From the NCBI GenBank assembly GCA_003279655.1, contig QCHI01000006.1:1-64000 (forward strand): a DNA stretch of 64,000 bases. Reading direction: 5' to 3'. The position numbers and the translations under genes are program-made. Below, piece by piece: positions 30,559 to 39,868 of the stretch; the stretch's first letter is position 1, and each line of letters opens with the position of its first letter. The notes under the pieces are model-generated. The model had not been told where the DNA came from and did no database searches. It saw nothing but the letters and a program-made list of their open reading frames with translations. Source of the stretch: Prochlorococcus sp. AG-402-A21 (lineage in GTDB: Bacteria > Cyanobacteriota > Cyanobacteriia > PCC-6307 > Cyanobiaceae).

Positions 30559-30807
30559 GTGACTAATGCCAGAGAGGTTGTAAGGCAGCGAATTGGTCGT
30601 TTAGGAGAAAGACTTATAGGAAAAATTACTGATGCTGATGCACAGGTTGAAAAGGAATTAATGAAAGAGATGGAAATAGCTTTTCAAGAGTTTGGTATTG
30701 AAGCAAGAATTCTCTCAGTCAGTGGAGTGAAAACTGATGAAATGAACTGTTTAGAAATCCCACTTAAAGTTAGATCAGAAAAAGATGTTTTTCTTAAAGA
30801 TGAATAA
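30559..30807 (+). CDS. Conserved small protein of unknown function
   Basis: I prefer the GTG at 30559 as the start, giving 82 residues beginning MTNAREVVRQRIGRLGERLI; an in-frame TTG at 30535 would add eight hydrophobic residues that do not look like part of the domain. The product is mostly helical and charged in its first half, with a C-terminal beta-like segment (ARILSVSGVKTD). I do not recognise the family. It follows the DUF3181 gene by 40 bp and overlaps the 3' end of the convergent murJ by 14 bp. Confidence 0.7.
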   Translation: MTNAREVVRQRIGRLGERLIGKITDADAQVEKELMKEMEIAFQEFGIEARILSVSGVKTDEMNCLEIPLKVRSEKDVFLKDE

Positions 30808-32401
30808 ATCTCTCTTTTAGAAACTTATTTAATCTATCAATATCATCAACTTTCAGAATAATTGCTAGACAATAGAATATAACAAGACTAACTCCAGATG
30901 ACATTAAAATTTTAACCAATAAATTAAAGAAACTATAGGGTAAATTTATTATTTTAAAACTCAAAAATGAGCTAATAGCAGAGATTAAACCAATTAAAAT
31001 AATTCTAAGATTTTGATATAATATTATTGATAATTTTAGATTTTCTATTTTATTATTTAATTTTAATATTAAAAGTATGAAAGCAAAGAAATTAACAAAT
31101 GTAGTTGAATATACTAAACCATTCACTCCTAAGTTGATTGGCGATAGTTCCCCCCATGGACTAGTTCCTCCTATTAAAAACCAGTCAAAAAATAAATTTA
31201 ATAATATTGCTATAATTGATATTCTAAAGGGTGTTTTTGAATCTTCAAGACCATAAAATACTCTAACTAACAGATCTCTTAATAAATAAAAAGGCATTCC
31301 AATTCCATATGCAATTAATAGTTGACTTACAATATCTATAGCGTTTTGATTAAATGAACCTCTGCCATAAACTAATGTAACTATTGGAACAGATAGTGAA
31401 ACAAATATCGAACCTAAAAATACCATAGATGACGATGAAATGATTAATCCCTGATGGACTTTTTTGATCAATTTGAAATGATTTTTTCTAGCTCTTAAGC
31501 TTACAAAAACAGGTAATAATGGAATTAAAATAGAATTTGAGATTATTCCAAGAGGGGCTTGAACTAAAAAGTTTGCGTAACTTAGAGCAGCTGCAGCTCC
31601 AACTATTTTTGATGCAAAGAATAAATCAGTAAAAACATTGATTTGCATCATTCCTGTAGAAAGTGAAGCAGGTGCAATCATTCTCCAGGCTCTTATTAGT
31701 TCTGAATATTTTGTTTGGATTGAAAAACTTATAGTAAATATTCCTTTTTTAATTAGAAAAGGTACTTGAATTAAATATTGAGATAGCGCTCCTATAAATG
31801 TAGCTTTTGCAAGAATAACTCCTCCATTCAAATTTAATTCATATATATCAGCTGAATTTTCTTTATTTATCCAAAAGTTTGATATAGAAATTATAATTAT
31901 TAAACTTGAAAGTAATGGTGATATAGACGGGATTAAAAATTCTTTTTTCGCATTTAGAGATCCAAAACCTAGGCCTATTATCCCAGATAAGAATATAATA
32001 GGAGACATTATTTTTAATTGATTAGAGGCTATCTCTTTGATCTCAGGGGTTAAACTCGGTCCAACTAAATTAATCAATAAGTCGGATGAAAAGAAAATAA
32101 AAAAACTTATTAATAATAGAGTTAGAGATAAAACATTATTGATTGAACTTAAAAATAATCTACTTTCAACTTTGTTTTTATCTGCTAATAGTGTAACCAT
32201 TGAGTTATGCAATGGCCCATTAATACCTCCTAAAAGAACTAAGAAAAATCCAGGTATAATATAAGCATAATTATATGCATCATATGCAGCACTAATTCCG
32301 AAAGCACCAGCAATAACTAATTGTCTTGCCATACCTCCAAACTTGCTTAATAAAGTTCCTAAACTTACGACGAAAGCAATTTCTTTGATTGATTTCGGCA
32401 T
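30794..32401 (-). CDS. murJ: Lipid II flippase MurJ (MviN family)
   Basis: Multi-spanning membrane protein that flips the peptidoglycan precursor lipid II across the plasma membrane. The 535-residue product has about 14 hydrophobic segments and family features: GTLLSKFGGMARQLVIAGAF near the start, the PLHNSMVTLLAD loop, and ISNSILIPLLPVFVSL. The C-terminus runs into the convergent small gene. Confidence 0.93.
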   Translation of the reverse strand: MPKSIKEIAFVVSLGTLLSKFGGMARQLVIAGAFGISAAYDAYNYAYIIPGFFLVLLGGINGPLHNSMVTLLADKNKVESRLFLSSINNVLSLTLLLISFFIFFSSDLLINLVGPSLTPEIKEIASNQLKIMSPIIFLSGIIGLGFGSLNAKKEFLIPSISPLLSSLIIIISISNFWINKENSADIYELNLNGGVILAKATFIGALSQYLIQVPFLIKKGIFTISFSIQTKYSELIRAWRMIAPASLSTGMMQINVFTDLFFASKIVGAAAALSYANFLVQAPLGIISNSILIPLLPVFVSLRARKNHFKLIKKVHQGLIISSSSMVFLGSIFVSLSVPIVTLVYGRGSFNQNAIDIVSQLLIAYGIGMPFYLLRDLLVRVFYGLEDSKTPFRISIIAILLNLFFDWFLIGGTSPWGELSPINLGVNGLVYSTTFVNFFAFILLILKLNNKIENLKLSIILYQNLRIILIGLISAISSFLSFKIINLPYSFFNLLVKILMSSGVSLVIFYCLAIILKVDDIDRLNKFLKERFIHL

Positions 32402-32475
32402 GTTAGATTTTAAAAAAGAGAGCTTTCATTTTTCTAGAATATTTTTAGTTCTTGTTTTAATTGGATGTTAATTAA

Positions 32476-33240
32476 GTGATTGAGATTGGTAAAACCATTA
32501 TTGAGTTCCCTCCCCTTGTAGAGGGAATCTTAATTAAGAGATATAAAAGATTTTTGGCTGATGTTGAGTTGGTTAATGGTGAAATTGTTACTGCTCATTG
32601 TGCAAATACAGGACCAATGAAAGGGGTTTTGTGGCCTGGTGGTCGAGTCAGACTTAAGTACTCTCCTTCTCCTAAACGTAAATTAGATTGGTCTTGGGAG
32701 CAAGCTGAGGTGCCAAGTCATAATGAACTGAAGAGATGCTGGGTTGGTATTAATACATCTCTACCCAATAAATTGATTAGGAATTTGATTGAAGCAAATG
32801 GTTTACAGAGGCAATTCGGTTTAATTGCCAAAATCAAGCCTGAAGTCAAATATGGGTTAGAAGGTAAAAGTCGAATTGATTTATTACTTAAACCAGAAAC
32901 AACAAACTCAGATAATAGAGATATCTATATTGAGGTTAAAAATACCACTTGGTGTGAAGAAAAATTGGCTTTGTTTCCCGACACTGTGACTACAAGAGGT
33001 CAAAAACATTTGAGGGAGCTAATGCGTATTTGTATTAGTTCAAGAGCGGTATTGATTCCTTGCATAAGTAGAAGTGATATGGAAATTTTTGCACCTTGTG
33101 ATTTGGCAGATCCTTTATATGGGGAATTATTTAGAGAGGCAATATCTATGGGTGTAGAGGTTATTCCATGTGCATTTGGTTTCTTCTCAGACCACATAAC
33201 TTGGGAAGGTGTTAAATCCTTTCAGGTTTCACAAAAATAA
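32476..33240 (+). CDS. sfsA: Sugar fermentation stimulation protein homolog SfsA
   Basis: The 254-residue product has the family order: [42 protein letters not shown]-like [19 protein letters not shown], and [17 protein letters not shown]. The VEVK/D pattern resembles a nuclease-like core with an N-terminal OB fold, and the E. coli protein binds DNA; the true function is unclear. Start is GTG at 32476, divergent from murJ with 74 bp between. Confidence 0.93.
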   Translation: MIEIGKTIIEFPPLVEGILIKRYKRFLADVELVNGEIVTAHCANTGPMKGVLWPGGRVRLKYSPSPKRKLDWSWEQAEVPSHNELKRCWVGINTSLPNKLIRNLIEANGLQRQFGLIAKIKPEVKYGLEGKSRIDLLLKPETTNSDNRDIYIEVKNTTWCEEKLALFPDTVTTRGQKHLRELMRICISSRAVLIPCISRSDMEIFAPCDLADPLYGELFREAISMGVEVIPCAFGFFSDHITWEGVKSFQVSQK

Positions 33241-33387
33241 AATATCCAAAAATATCTATTTTTACTATTTGACCTAGTTTTTGAGTTTGATTTTTAATTA
33301 TGGGATTTAAATAAATATGAAAAGTTAATCAATTTGCATGAAAAATGTGTAAATAAGAACAAATCTGTAGTACTAAACTCTTTTTTT

Positions 33388-33401
33388 GTATCAACACCTA
33401 C
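33388..33401 (+). promoter_or_regulatory. NtcA-binding site upstream of amt1
   Basis: GTA-TCAACACC-TAC is a perfect GTA-N8-TAC palindrome about 90 bp before the amt1 ATG. A TACATA hexamer at 33423-33428, 21 bp downstream of the box, can serve as the -10 element, which gives the spacing of an NtcA-activated (class II) cyanobacterial promoter with the box near -41. Binding itself is inferred. Confidence 0.85.
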
Positions 33402-33490
33402 ATCTTGTAATTATCAGTTGCATACATATTAATAAGTGTATAAATTTTGGATTAACTATCCATTTCTTTTTCTCGAAGTAAGCATCATTT

Positions 33491-34981
33491 ATGACCACTG
33501 CTTTGCAATCGCCTCCAAGGCGAAGTACTTCTCGTCTCCAAGACGCAAGTCTTTTGAACGGGCCAATGCTTCTTCTAAGAAGCATTAAAGGTTTTAGAAG
33601 AAGTCAATCTTGGGCATGGCTAGCCTCTATCCCTTTGGCGCTTTTAGGATTAGGTGTTTTCACTTTCTCTGCAAGAGCTGAGGTTGCACTTTCAGATTTA
33701 ACTGGACCTCAAGCTGCTGCATTCTTGGCAGATAACCTTTGGTTATTTATAGCCACAATCCTCGTTATTTTTATGAACGCAGGATTTGCAATGGTTGAAG
33801 CTGGTATGTGCCGCCAAAAAAATGCGGTAAACATATTAGCTAAAAACTTATTTGTTTTTGCTCTTGCTGTTACTGCCTATTGGGTAATTGGATATTCCCT
33901 AATGTACGGCGGTTCAGTAATAGACGGATGGCTTTATTTCCAAGGCTTATTTGTTGATCCTGATCCTTCAGGTGCATTGGAATGTGCAGCTGCTGGTGAC
34001 ACAGGTTGTCTCGTTCCAGCAGTTGATTTTCTTTTTCAGTCTGCTTTTGCTGGTACTGCTGCAACGATCGTTTCTGGATTGGTTGCTGAGAGAGTCAAAT
34101 TTGGTGAATTTGTCGTTTTCTCTATAGTGTTAACTGCTTTCATCTACCCAATAGCTGGTAGCTGGCAGTGGAATGGAGGATGGCTTTCTGAACTTGGCTT
34201 TATTGATTTTGCTGGTTCATCTATCGTTCACTCAGTTGGAGGATGGGCAGGTCTTGTTGGAGCAATGCTTCTAGGACCCCGTATTGGCAAATTTGTAGAT
34301 GGCAAGGCACAAGCTATGCCTGGCCATAATATGGCTATTGCAACTTTAGGAGCGCTAATTCTTTGGATTGGTTGGTATGGATTTAATCCTGGCTCCGAAT
34401 TGGCAATGGATCAATATGTTGCTTATGTTGCCGTAACAACAACATTGGCAGCAGCTGGTGGCGCAATCGCAGCTACAGTTCTATCTACCATTACTTCTGG
34501 TAAACCTGATCTGACTATGATCATCAACGGCATACTTGCTGGATTAGTAAGTATCACTGCTGGATGTGGCAATATGACTTTTGCTGGATCTTGGCTTGCT
34601 GGCGCGGTGGGTGGATTAATAGTTGTAGTTGCAGTAGCTGCTTTGGATTCTGCAGGTATTGATGATCCAGTTGGTGCATTCTCAGTTCACGGTGTTTGTG
34701 GAGTTTGGGGAACTGTTGTTATCGGCCTTTGGGGCGTTGATGGCATGGACCCAGGTGCTGCAGGAATTGGTCTTCTCAATGGAGGAGGAATTAACCAATT
34801 CTTCATTCAAGCGTTAGGTGCAGCTGCTTATGGTATCTGGACTGTGATTACATGCTGGATTGCTTGGCAAGTTATTGGAGGCTTCTTCGGAGGTATCAGA
34901 GTTAGCGAAGCAGAAGAGACACAAGGTCTTGACATTGGAGAGCATGGAATGGAGGCTTATCCTGACTTTGCTTCTAGTTAG
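33491..34981 (+). CDS. amt1: Ammonium transporter Amt1
   Basis: Ammonium channel of the Amt/MEP/Rh family in the plasma membrane. The 496-residue reading frame starts with a Ser/Arg-rich leader and a hydrophobic stretch ending ARA, likely a cleaved signal peptide, followed by eleven membrane helices. Family blocks include FMNAGFAMVEAGMCR, the gate region, SIVHSVGGWAGLVGA (first channel His) and FSVHGVCGVWGTVVIGLWG (second channel His). The Met at residue 26 is an alternative start. A perfect NtcA box precedes it and a strong terminator follows. Confidence 0.97.
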   Translation: MTTALQSPPRRSTSRLQDASLLNGPMLLLRSIKGFRRSQSWAWLASIPLALLGLGVFTFSARAEVALSDLTGPQAAAFLADNLWLFIATILVIFMNAGFAMVEAGMCRQKNAVNILAKNLFVFALAVTAYWVIGYSLMYGGSVIDGWLYFQGLFVDPDPSGALECAAAGDTGCLVPAVDFLFQSAFAGTAATIVSGLVAERVKFGEFVVFSIVLTAFIYPIAGSWQWNGGWLSELGFIDFAGSSIVHSVGGWAGLVGAMLLGPRIGKFVDGKAQAMPGHNMAIATLGALILWIGWYGFNPGSELAMDQYVAYVAVTTTLAAAGGAIAATVLSTITSGKPDLTMIINGILAGLVSITAGCGNMTFAGSWLAGAVGGLIVVVAVAALDSAGIDDPVGAFSVHGVCGVWGTVVIGLWGVDGMDPGAAGIGLLNGGGINQFFIQALGAAAYGIWTVITCWIAWQVIGGFFGGIRVSEAEETQGLDIGEHGMEAYPDFASS

Positions 34982-35011
34982 TTAACTTGTTTATTTCTCT
35001 AACATTAATCT

Positions 35012-35044
35012 AAAAAAAGCCCGGAATATATCCGGGCTTTTTTT
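35012..35044 (+). terminator. Intrinsic terminator after amt1
   Basis: A GCCCGGA (35019-35025), ATATA loop, TCCGGGC (35031-35037) hairpin is flanked by seven A and followed by seven T. It begins about 30 bp after the amt1 stop and separates it from ispH. Confidence 0.94.
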
Positions 35045-35101
35045 AGTGTGGTTTAATAGTGATGTGCATCCTATCAATTTGCTTAAAACTATTTAATTGA
35101 A

Positions 35102-36304
35102 ATGGATACTCAAGCATTCAAGCAAACTCTTCATAAATCAGATAGATATAATAGGAGAGGATTTGGCTCTGCAAATAAACGAGCTCAGGCCCTGGCAGAG
35201 GCTTATCAAAGTGGATTGATCGGATCAATCAGAGATAATGGAAATGAATTGGATCATGGTCGACTCAAAGTTAAAATTGCAGAGGCTTTTGGCTTTTGTT
35301 GGGGAGTAGAAAGGGCTGTAGCCATGGCTTATGAGACTAGAAAGCATTATCCGAATGAAAAGATATGGATTACTAATGAAATTATTCATAATCCTTCTGT
35401 AAATGACCAGCTTAGGAAAATGGATGTACTTTTTATTACTGAGGAGAAAGGAATTAAAGATTTTTCAGGCGTAAAAGATGGAGATGTTGTAATTCTTCCT
35501 GCTTTTGGTGCAACTGTTCAAGATATGAAAATGCTTCACGATAGAGGCTGCCATATTATTGACACCACTTGTCCATGGGTTTCAAAAGTTTGGCATACAG
35601 TTGAAAAGCATAAAAAACATACATTTACTTCCATTATTCATGGGAAATACAAACACGAAGAAACACTTGCGACCAGTTCTTTTGCAGGAACTTATCTAGT
35701 TGTATTTGACTTGGATGAAGCAAATTATGTCGCTGAATATATTCTTGGTAATGGAAATAGAGAGGAATTCTTAAAGCGTTTTGCTAAAGCATCTTCCACT
35801 GGGTTTGATCCAGATAAGGATTTGAAAAGAATTGGGGTCGCGAATCAGACAACAATGCTTAAAAGCGAAACTGAAGAGATAGGTAAATTATTCGAAAAAA
35901 CGATGTTAAAACAATATGGTCCAGCTGAATTAAATGAACATTTTATAGCTTTCAATACTATTTGTGATGCGACTGAGGAAAGACAAGGAGCCATGTTTTC
36001 CCTAGTTGATGAACCCCTTGATCTTATGGTTGTTATTGGTGGTTACAACTCTTCAAACACTACTCATCTTCAAGAAATAGCGGTGAGTAGGGGTATTCGC
36101 TCTTTTCATATTGATACTCCAGAGCGAATAGGAGAAGAGACAAATACTATTACTCATATGCCACTTGAAGGTGAATTAATTACTGAGAAGGAATTTCTTC
36201 CATCTGGCAATATTAGGGTGGGTATAACCTCTGGAGCCTCTACTCCAGATCGGGTAGTTGAGCATGTTATCCACAAGCTTATGAAAATAAGTGAAAAAAA
36301 TTAA
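35102..36304 (+). CDS. ispH: 4-hydroxy-3-methylbut-2-enyl diphosphate reductase
   Basis: Last enzyme of the MEP isoprenoid pathway, producing IPP and DMAPP with a [4Fe-4S] cluster. The 400-residue product is the long cyanobacterial/plant type with an N-terminal extension. Cluster cysteines are seen in [24 protein letters not shown] and [29 protein letters not shown] and [15 protein letters not shown] follow the family. Confidence 0.97.
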   Translation: MDTQAFKQTLHKSDRYNRRGFGSANKRAQALAEAYQSGLIGSIRDNGNELDHGRLKVKIAEAFGFCWGVERAVAMAYETRKHYPNEKIWITNEIIHNPSVNDQLRKMDVLFITEEKGIKDFSGVKDGDVVILPAFGATVQDMKMLHDRGCHIIDTTCPWVSKVWHTVEKHKKHTFTSIIHGKYKHEETLATSSFAGTYLVVFDLDEANYVAEYILGNGNREEFLKRFAKASSTGFDPDKDLKRIGVANQTTMLKSETEEIGKLFEKTMLKQYGPAELNEHFIAFNTICDATEERQGAMFSLVDEPLDLMVVIGGYNSSNTTHLQEIAVSRGIRSFHIDTPERIGEETNTITHMPLEGELITEKEFLPSGNIRVGITSGASTPDRVVEHVIHKLMKISEKN

Positions 36305-36366
36305 TTAGGATAAATCACAATTTTTACACAATTTCTCGTAGGATAGATTATCAATATTTCTTGAAG

Positions 36367-36900
36367 ATGGCTCAAACTACAAGTTCTAATATTAAAGATT
36401 CTGACTCACAAAAGGTTGAAGTCGTTGTACAGAGTCCCGAAGGGGAAGTAAATATTTTTGGAGAACTTTCAATATTAGTTCTTAGAGTTAGTTTTAGTTT
36501 GTTGATGGTTCATCACGGCTTGGAGAAATTAAATGATCCAGGGGGATTCGCTGAATTTGTTGTGGGTAAATACTTCAGCTTTCTTCCTGGTGATCCTGTT
36601 ATTTGGACTTACATGGCCGCCGTTACTCAAATAGTATGTCCAATTGGTTTAGCGACTGGGGTTTTGGCAAGATTATCCTCCTTGGGTTTGTTATCAACGA
36701 TGGTATTTGCGTTATATTTCCACTTTATAGATACTGGCCTAGAAGGATTTCCTTTCGCGGTAGTAGAAAATCACAATTACATATTTGAATTGTCAGCAAT
36801 TTATGCTGCGATATCATTTTATTTTTTATGCGCTGGTCCTGGAAGGCTTTCACTCTTTAGAAAATCAAATAAAATAACTTATTATCCAAAAGGTACATAA
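36367..36900 (+). CDS. DoxX-family membrane protein
   Basis: I take the ATG at 36367 (MAQTTSSN) as the start; a TTG two codons earlier is in frame but adds nothing. The 177 residues have about four membrane helices after a soluble N-terminus, with the DoxX-like SFSLLMVHHGLEKLNDPGGF and ENHNYIFELSAIYAAISFYF. DoxX proteins are linked to redox homeostasis in other bacteria, but the role in cyanobacteria is unclear. It is downstream of ispH. Confidence 0.85.
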   Translation: MAQTTSSNIKDSDSQKVEVVVQSPEGEVNIFGELSILVLRVSFSLLMVHHGLEKLNDPGGFAEFVVGKYFSFLPGDPVIWTYMAAVTQIVCPIGLATGVLARLSSLGLLSTMVFALYFHFIDTGLEGFPFAVVENHNYIFELSAIYAAISFYFLCAGPGRLSLFRKSNKITYYPKGT

Positions 36901-36965
36901 TTTAAGATTAATTTTTTTAAGGCCAAATTTGAATATTAATAATTAAAAGTTGATGATAAATAATT

Positions 36966-38522
36966 TTAGTGTAAGAAGTGTCTTTTACCAGTTAGAACCA
37001 TTTTTATTCCTAATTCATTGCATGCATTAATTGAATCTTTGTCTCTAATACTTCCACCTGGTTGAATAATTGAGCTAATACCATAATCAGCTGCCATCTT
37101 TACAGTGTCGTCGAATGGGAAAAAGCCATCGCTAGCCAACACAGCCCCTTTTGATTTACTTCCAGCAGCCTCTAATGCAAGTTTTGCTGAGCCGATCCTA
37201 TTCATTTGACCAGCTCCAATTCCTAGACTCTGCAGATTAGATGCTACAGCTATTGCATTTGATCGTATATGTTTTACGATTTTCCAAGCAAAAGATAAGT
37301 CATTTATTTCTTCTTGGGATGGGATTAGTTTTGTAACATTTTTCCATTCTGTTTGATCAATACTTGGCTCATCTAAATCTTGAATTAATAAACCACCAAG
37401 AATGCTTCTTATATGATGCTTATCTGCTTTTTTAATAGAATCAGCTTTTAACTCTAATAGTCTTAGATTTTTCTTTTTTGAAAGTATTTCTTTGGCATTT
37501 TTATCAAAAGATGGAGCAACAATACATTCGATAAATATATTTTCAAGTTCTTTTGCCGCAGCTTCATCAACAGGACAATTGATAGCAATAATTCCACCAA
37601 AAGCGCTTACTCTATCTCCATCTAAGGCCCTTTTTAGAGCCGAGTATGGTGAATCTCCTATTGCGACTCCACAAGGATTTGTGTGTTTAATCACTACAGC
37701 TGTTTTTTGAAATGAATCATTTTTAATAGTATTTTCATATCCAAATTCACGAAGAGTAGATAATGCAGCCTCCAGATCAAGAAGATTATTAGTACTCAAT
37801 TCTTTTCCTTGTAATTGATTAGCGCCACCCCAACCTTTCTCTGGTTCTCCGAACCATGAGGCATTTTGATGCGGATTTTCTCCATACCTAAGTTCTTGTA
37901 TTAATGGTAAGCTTTGCAGCCAAGGACCTTTTCTTGCGGGTATTTTGTTGGCAATCCATTTACTTATCGTTAGGTCATAAATGGCTGTATGCTCAAAAGC
38001 TTGTTGAGAATAATTTTGTCTTAATTCATTAGTTATTGAATTTGATTTATATGCATCAATTAAGTTTGAATATTGACTTGGATTTGTGATTACAAGAACA
38101 TCTTGATGGTTTTTTGCGGCTGCTCGGATCATTGTTGGACCGCCAATATCAATATTTTCTATTGCCTCCTCCCAAGAAACATTTTCTTTTGAAATTGTTT
38201 GTTCAAATGGATATAAGTTAACAACGACTAAATCAATTGGACTGATGTTTTGTGCTTTCAAATCCTCCAGATGATTTTCTTTATCTCTTCTAGCCAATAT
38301 CCCTCCATGAATTTTGGGGTTTAGAGTTTTCACTCTTCCTTCAAGAATTTCTGGAAATCCTGTGTAATCTGCTACTCGTGTGACAGGCAGATTTTCTCTT
38401 TCAATTAACTTTGCAGTCCCTCCGCTTGAAATGATTTTGAAGCCCAATTCATTCACTAATTCTTTAGCGAGAGGGATTAAGCCAGTTTTGTCTGAGACAC
38501 TTAGCAGAGCTATGGGTGACAT
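36966..38522 (-). CDS. purH: Bifunctional AICAR transformylase/IMP cyclohydrolase
   Basis: Catalyses the last two steps of IMP synthesis. The 518-residue protein has the N-terminal IMP cyclohydrolase fold ([26 protein letters not shown]-like [24 protein letters not shown]) and the transformylase half with [23 protein letters not shown], the FGGIIAIN block and [11 protein letters not shown]. Length and motifs are normal. It is divergent from the esterase gene with about 64 bp between. Confidence 0.98.
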   Translation of the reverse strand: MSPIALLSVSDKTGLIPLAKELVNELGFKIISSGGTAKLIERENLPVTRVADYTGFPEILEGRVKTLNPKIHGGILARRDKENHLEDLKAQNISPIDLVVVNLYPFEQTISKENVSWEEAIENIDIGGPTMIRAAAKNHQDVLVITNPSQYSNLIDAYKSNSITNELRQNYSQQAFEHTAIYDLTISKWIANKIPARKGPWLQSLPLIQELRYGENPHQNASWFGEPEKGWGGANQLQGKELSTNNLLDLEAALSTLREFGYENTIKNDSFQKTAVVIKHTNPCGVAIGDSPYSALKRALDGDRVSAFGGIIAINCPVDEAAAKELENIFIECIVAPSFDKNAKEILSKKKNLRLLELKADSIKKADKHHIRSILGGLLIQDLDEPSIDQTEWKNVTKLIPSQEEINDLSFAWKIVKHIRSNAIAVASNLQSLGIGAGQMNRIGSAKLALEAAGSKSKGAVLASDGFFPFDDTVKMAADYGISSIIQPGGSIRDKDSINACNELGIKMVLTGKRHFLH

Positions 38523-38586
38523 CTTTATTGTTTAAAATCGGTTCTTCTCGATAACCTACGCATCAAAGAGGCATATTGCATTCAAG

Positions 38587-39186
38587 ATGAATGAACTAAT
38601 CTTATTAAATTCTGAATCCGCAACAAATAGATTAGTTTTACTTCATGGTTGGGGAGCTGATGCAAATGATCTAATACCTGTTGGAAAATTATTAACTGAA
38701 GGGTTGAAGGCGCGTTTTGAAATAGTTTCTTTTTCGGCTCCTCAGCCTCATCCAAGTGGATCAGGAAGGCAATGGTATCCTTTGTATCCTCATGAATGGG
38801 AAAAGGTTCCAAATGCAGTATTAGATCTTGAAAAGCGTTTAAATAATCTTTGCTTTAAAAACATACCTTTAAATAAAACATTCCTACTGGGTTTTTCTCA
38901 AGGTGGTGCCATGGCGTTAGAACTTGCAATAAGAAATAAATTTGAGGGAGTTTTTGCACTTAGTTCTTATCCCCATCCAAATTGGAAACCTTTAAAAGAT
39001 ATGCCACCTATTTTTCTTTGCCATGGAAATTTTGACGAAGTAGTGCCTAAAGCAGCTTCTCAGGAAAGCTTTGATATTTTATTGAAAAATGGAGTTCAAT
39101 CAGAGTTATATTTTTTTGATGGAGGCCACGAAATAACTAATGATCTGATTGAACATTGTAGAAAAAAATTAAAAAAAAATTTCTAA
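38587..39186 (+). CDS. Carboxylesterase/phospholipase family alpha/beta hydrolase
   Basis: A 199-residue serine hydrolase of the YpfH/acyl-protein-thioesterase type: VLLHGWGADANDLIP near residue 17 (oxyanion region), nucleophile elbow GFSQGG with Ser104, acid HGNFDEVVP and the final His in GGHEI. The natural substrate cannot be told from sequence. It ends one base before the convergent DUF3155 gene's stop. Confidence 0.85.
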   Translation: MNELILLNSESATNRLVLLHGWGADANDLIPVGKLLTEGLKARFEIVSFSAPQPHPSGSGRQWYPLYPHEWEKVPNAVLDLEKRLNNLCFKNIPLNKTFLLGFSQGGAMALELAIRNKFEGVFALSSYPHPNWKPLKDMPPIFLCHGNFDEVVPKAASQESFDILLKNGVQSELYFFDGGHEITNDLIEHCRKKLKKNF

Positions 39187-39187
39187 G

Positions 39188-39556
39188 TTAAACAAAAGCG
39201 TATTCATACTCTTCGATTTCTTCCCAATCATCTGCTGTAAGTTCTAAACCAGCAAAAATCTTGTCCTCACCAAGAAATTCAACAATCACTCTTAGCGAAG
39301 GGAAAAGAAAGTGATTCTCCTCAGCATACTGAGCGCTAAACAATCCTTTCTCTCCCCAGAAGAAGCGATCAGTAGTATGTTCGTTGCGACGCACATTTAA
39401 TATTGCTGGTGCGAATAAACCTTCTTCTGCAATAAATCGTCTTGCCGCAGTTACAGGTTTGTGTTGGCCTGTTCCTAAATGAAAGATTGGGACATGGGAC
39501 ATAACTCGCTGACCGGCAAGTCTGCGTCTGCTAATTCTTTTACGCTTCTTAGACAT
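39188..39556 (-). CDS. DUF3155-family protein
   Basis: A 122-residue protein with a strongly basic N-terminus (SKKRKRISRRRLAGQRVM) and an acidic C-terminus ending with many Glu and Asp residues. I recall the cyanobacterial DUF3155 family, function unknown. The split charge could suit a nucleic-acid- or ribosome-associated role, but that is a guess. It has normal length for the group and no catalytic motif. Confidence 0.65.
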   Translation of the reverse strand: MSKKRKRISRRRLAGQRVMSHVPIFHLGTGQHKPVTAARRFIAEEGLFAPAILNVRRNEHTTDRFFWGEKGLFSAQYAEENHFLFPSLRVIVEFLGEDKIFAGLELTADDWEEIEEYEYAFV

Positions 39557-39868
39557 GAAAAAACTACCTTTATTGGGGTGAGAGTGTTAGGGACTTTTCT
39601 TTTGAATTAGCTCTGGCTGAAGCTAGAGTTTTTTAGAAAAATAGATTTGACATTGAAATGGAAAATTAATCTCAAATAATTAAAAATGGACTACGGAGGT
39701 TACCCATCAATCTCTTCCGCAGAATCAAAGTCACTTAAAGTGCTCACTTTTTAATTAAATTTGAGATAACCTCCTGTTAGGGATCTAAAATCTTTATTCA
39801 CATCTTAATACTTTTTTCAAATTTTTCAAGTTTTTGAATACTTATTTCCCCTTTTCTAAGATTGCATA
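39557..39868. other. Intergenic region with long-range inverted repeats
   Basis: The 312-bp gap between the divergent DUF3155 and sensor-kinase genes has no ORF but carries structure. The segment 39667-39683 is complementary to 39751-39769 (core TCTCAAAT/ATTTGAGA plus AATTAA/TTAATT with a small bulge). GGAGGTTA at 39695-39702 is complementary to TAACCTCC at 39767-39774. The second pair crosses the first, so they would form a pseudoknot or alternative folds. AAAGT-GCTC-ACTTTTT at about 39738-39751 is a small terminator-like hairpin inside. This could be a small RNA or the kinase mRNA leader. Confidence 0.45.

Noticed and set aside
33391..33585. 64-codon open frame on the minus strand across the amt1 promoter and start
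   Set aside because: It spans the NtcA box and the amt1 start, with no family resemblance; a chance frame.
39762..39785. Resemblance of the TAACCTCCTGTTAGGGATC stretch to the 3' end of 16S rRNA
   Set aside because: Only the CCTCC core and a few flanking bases agree; no other rRNA sequence is nearby, so it is not an rRNA fragment. The pairing with GGAGGTTA is reported separately.
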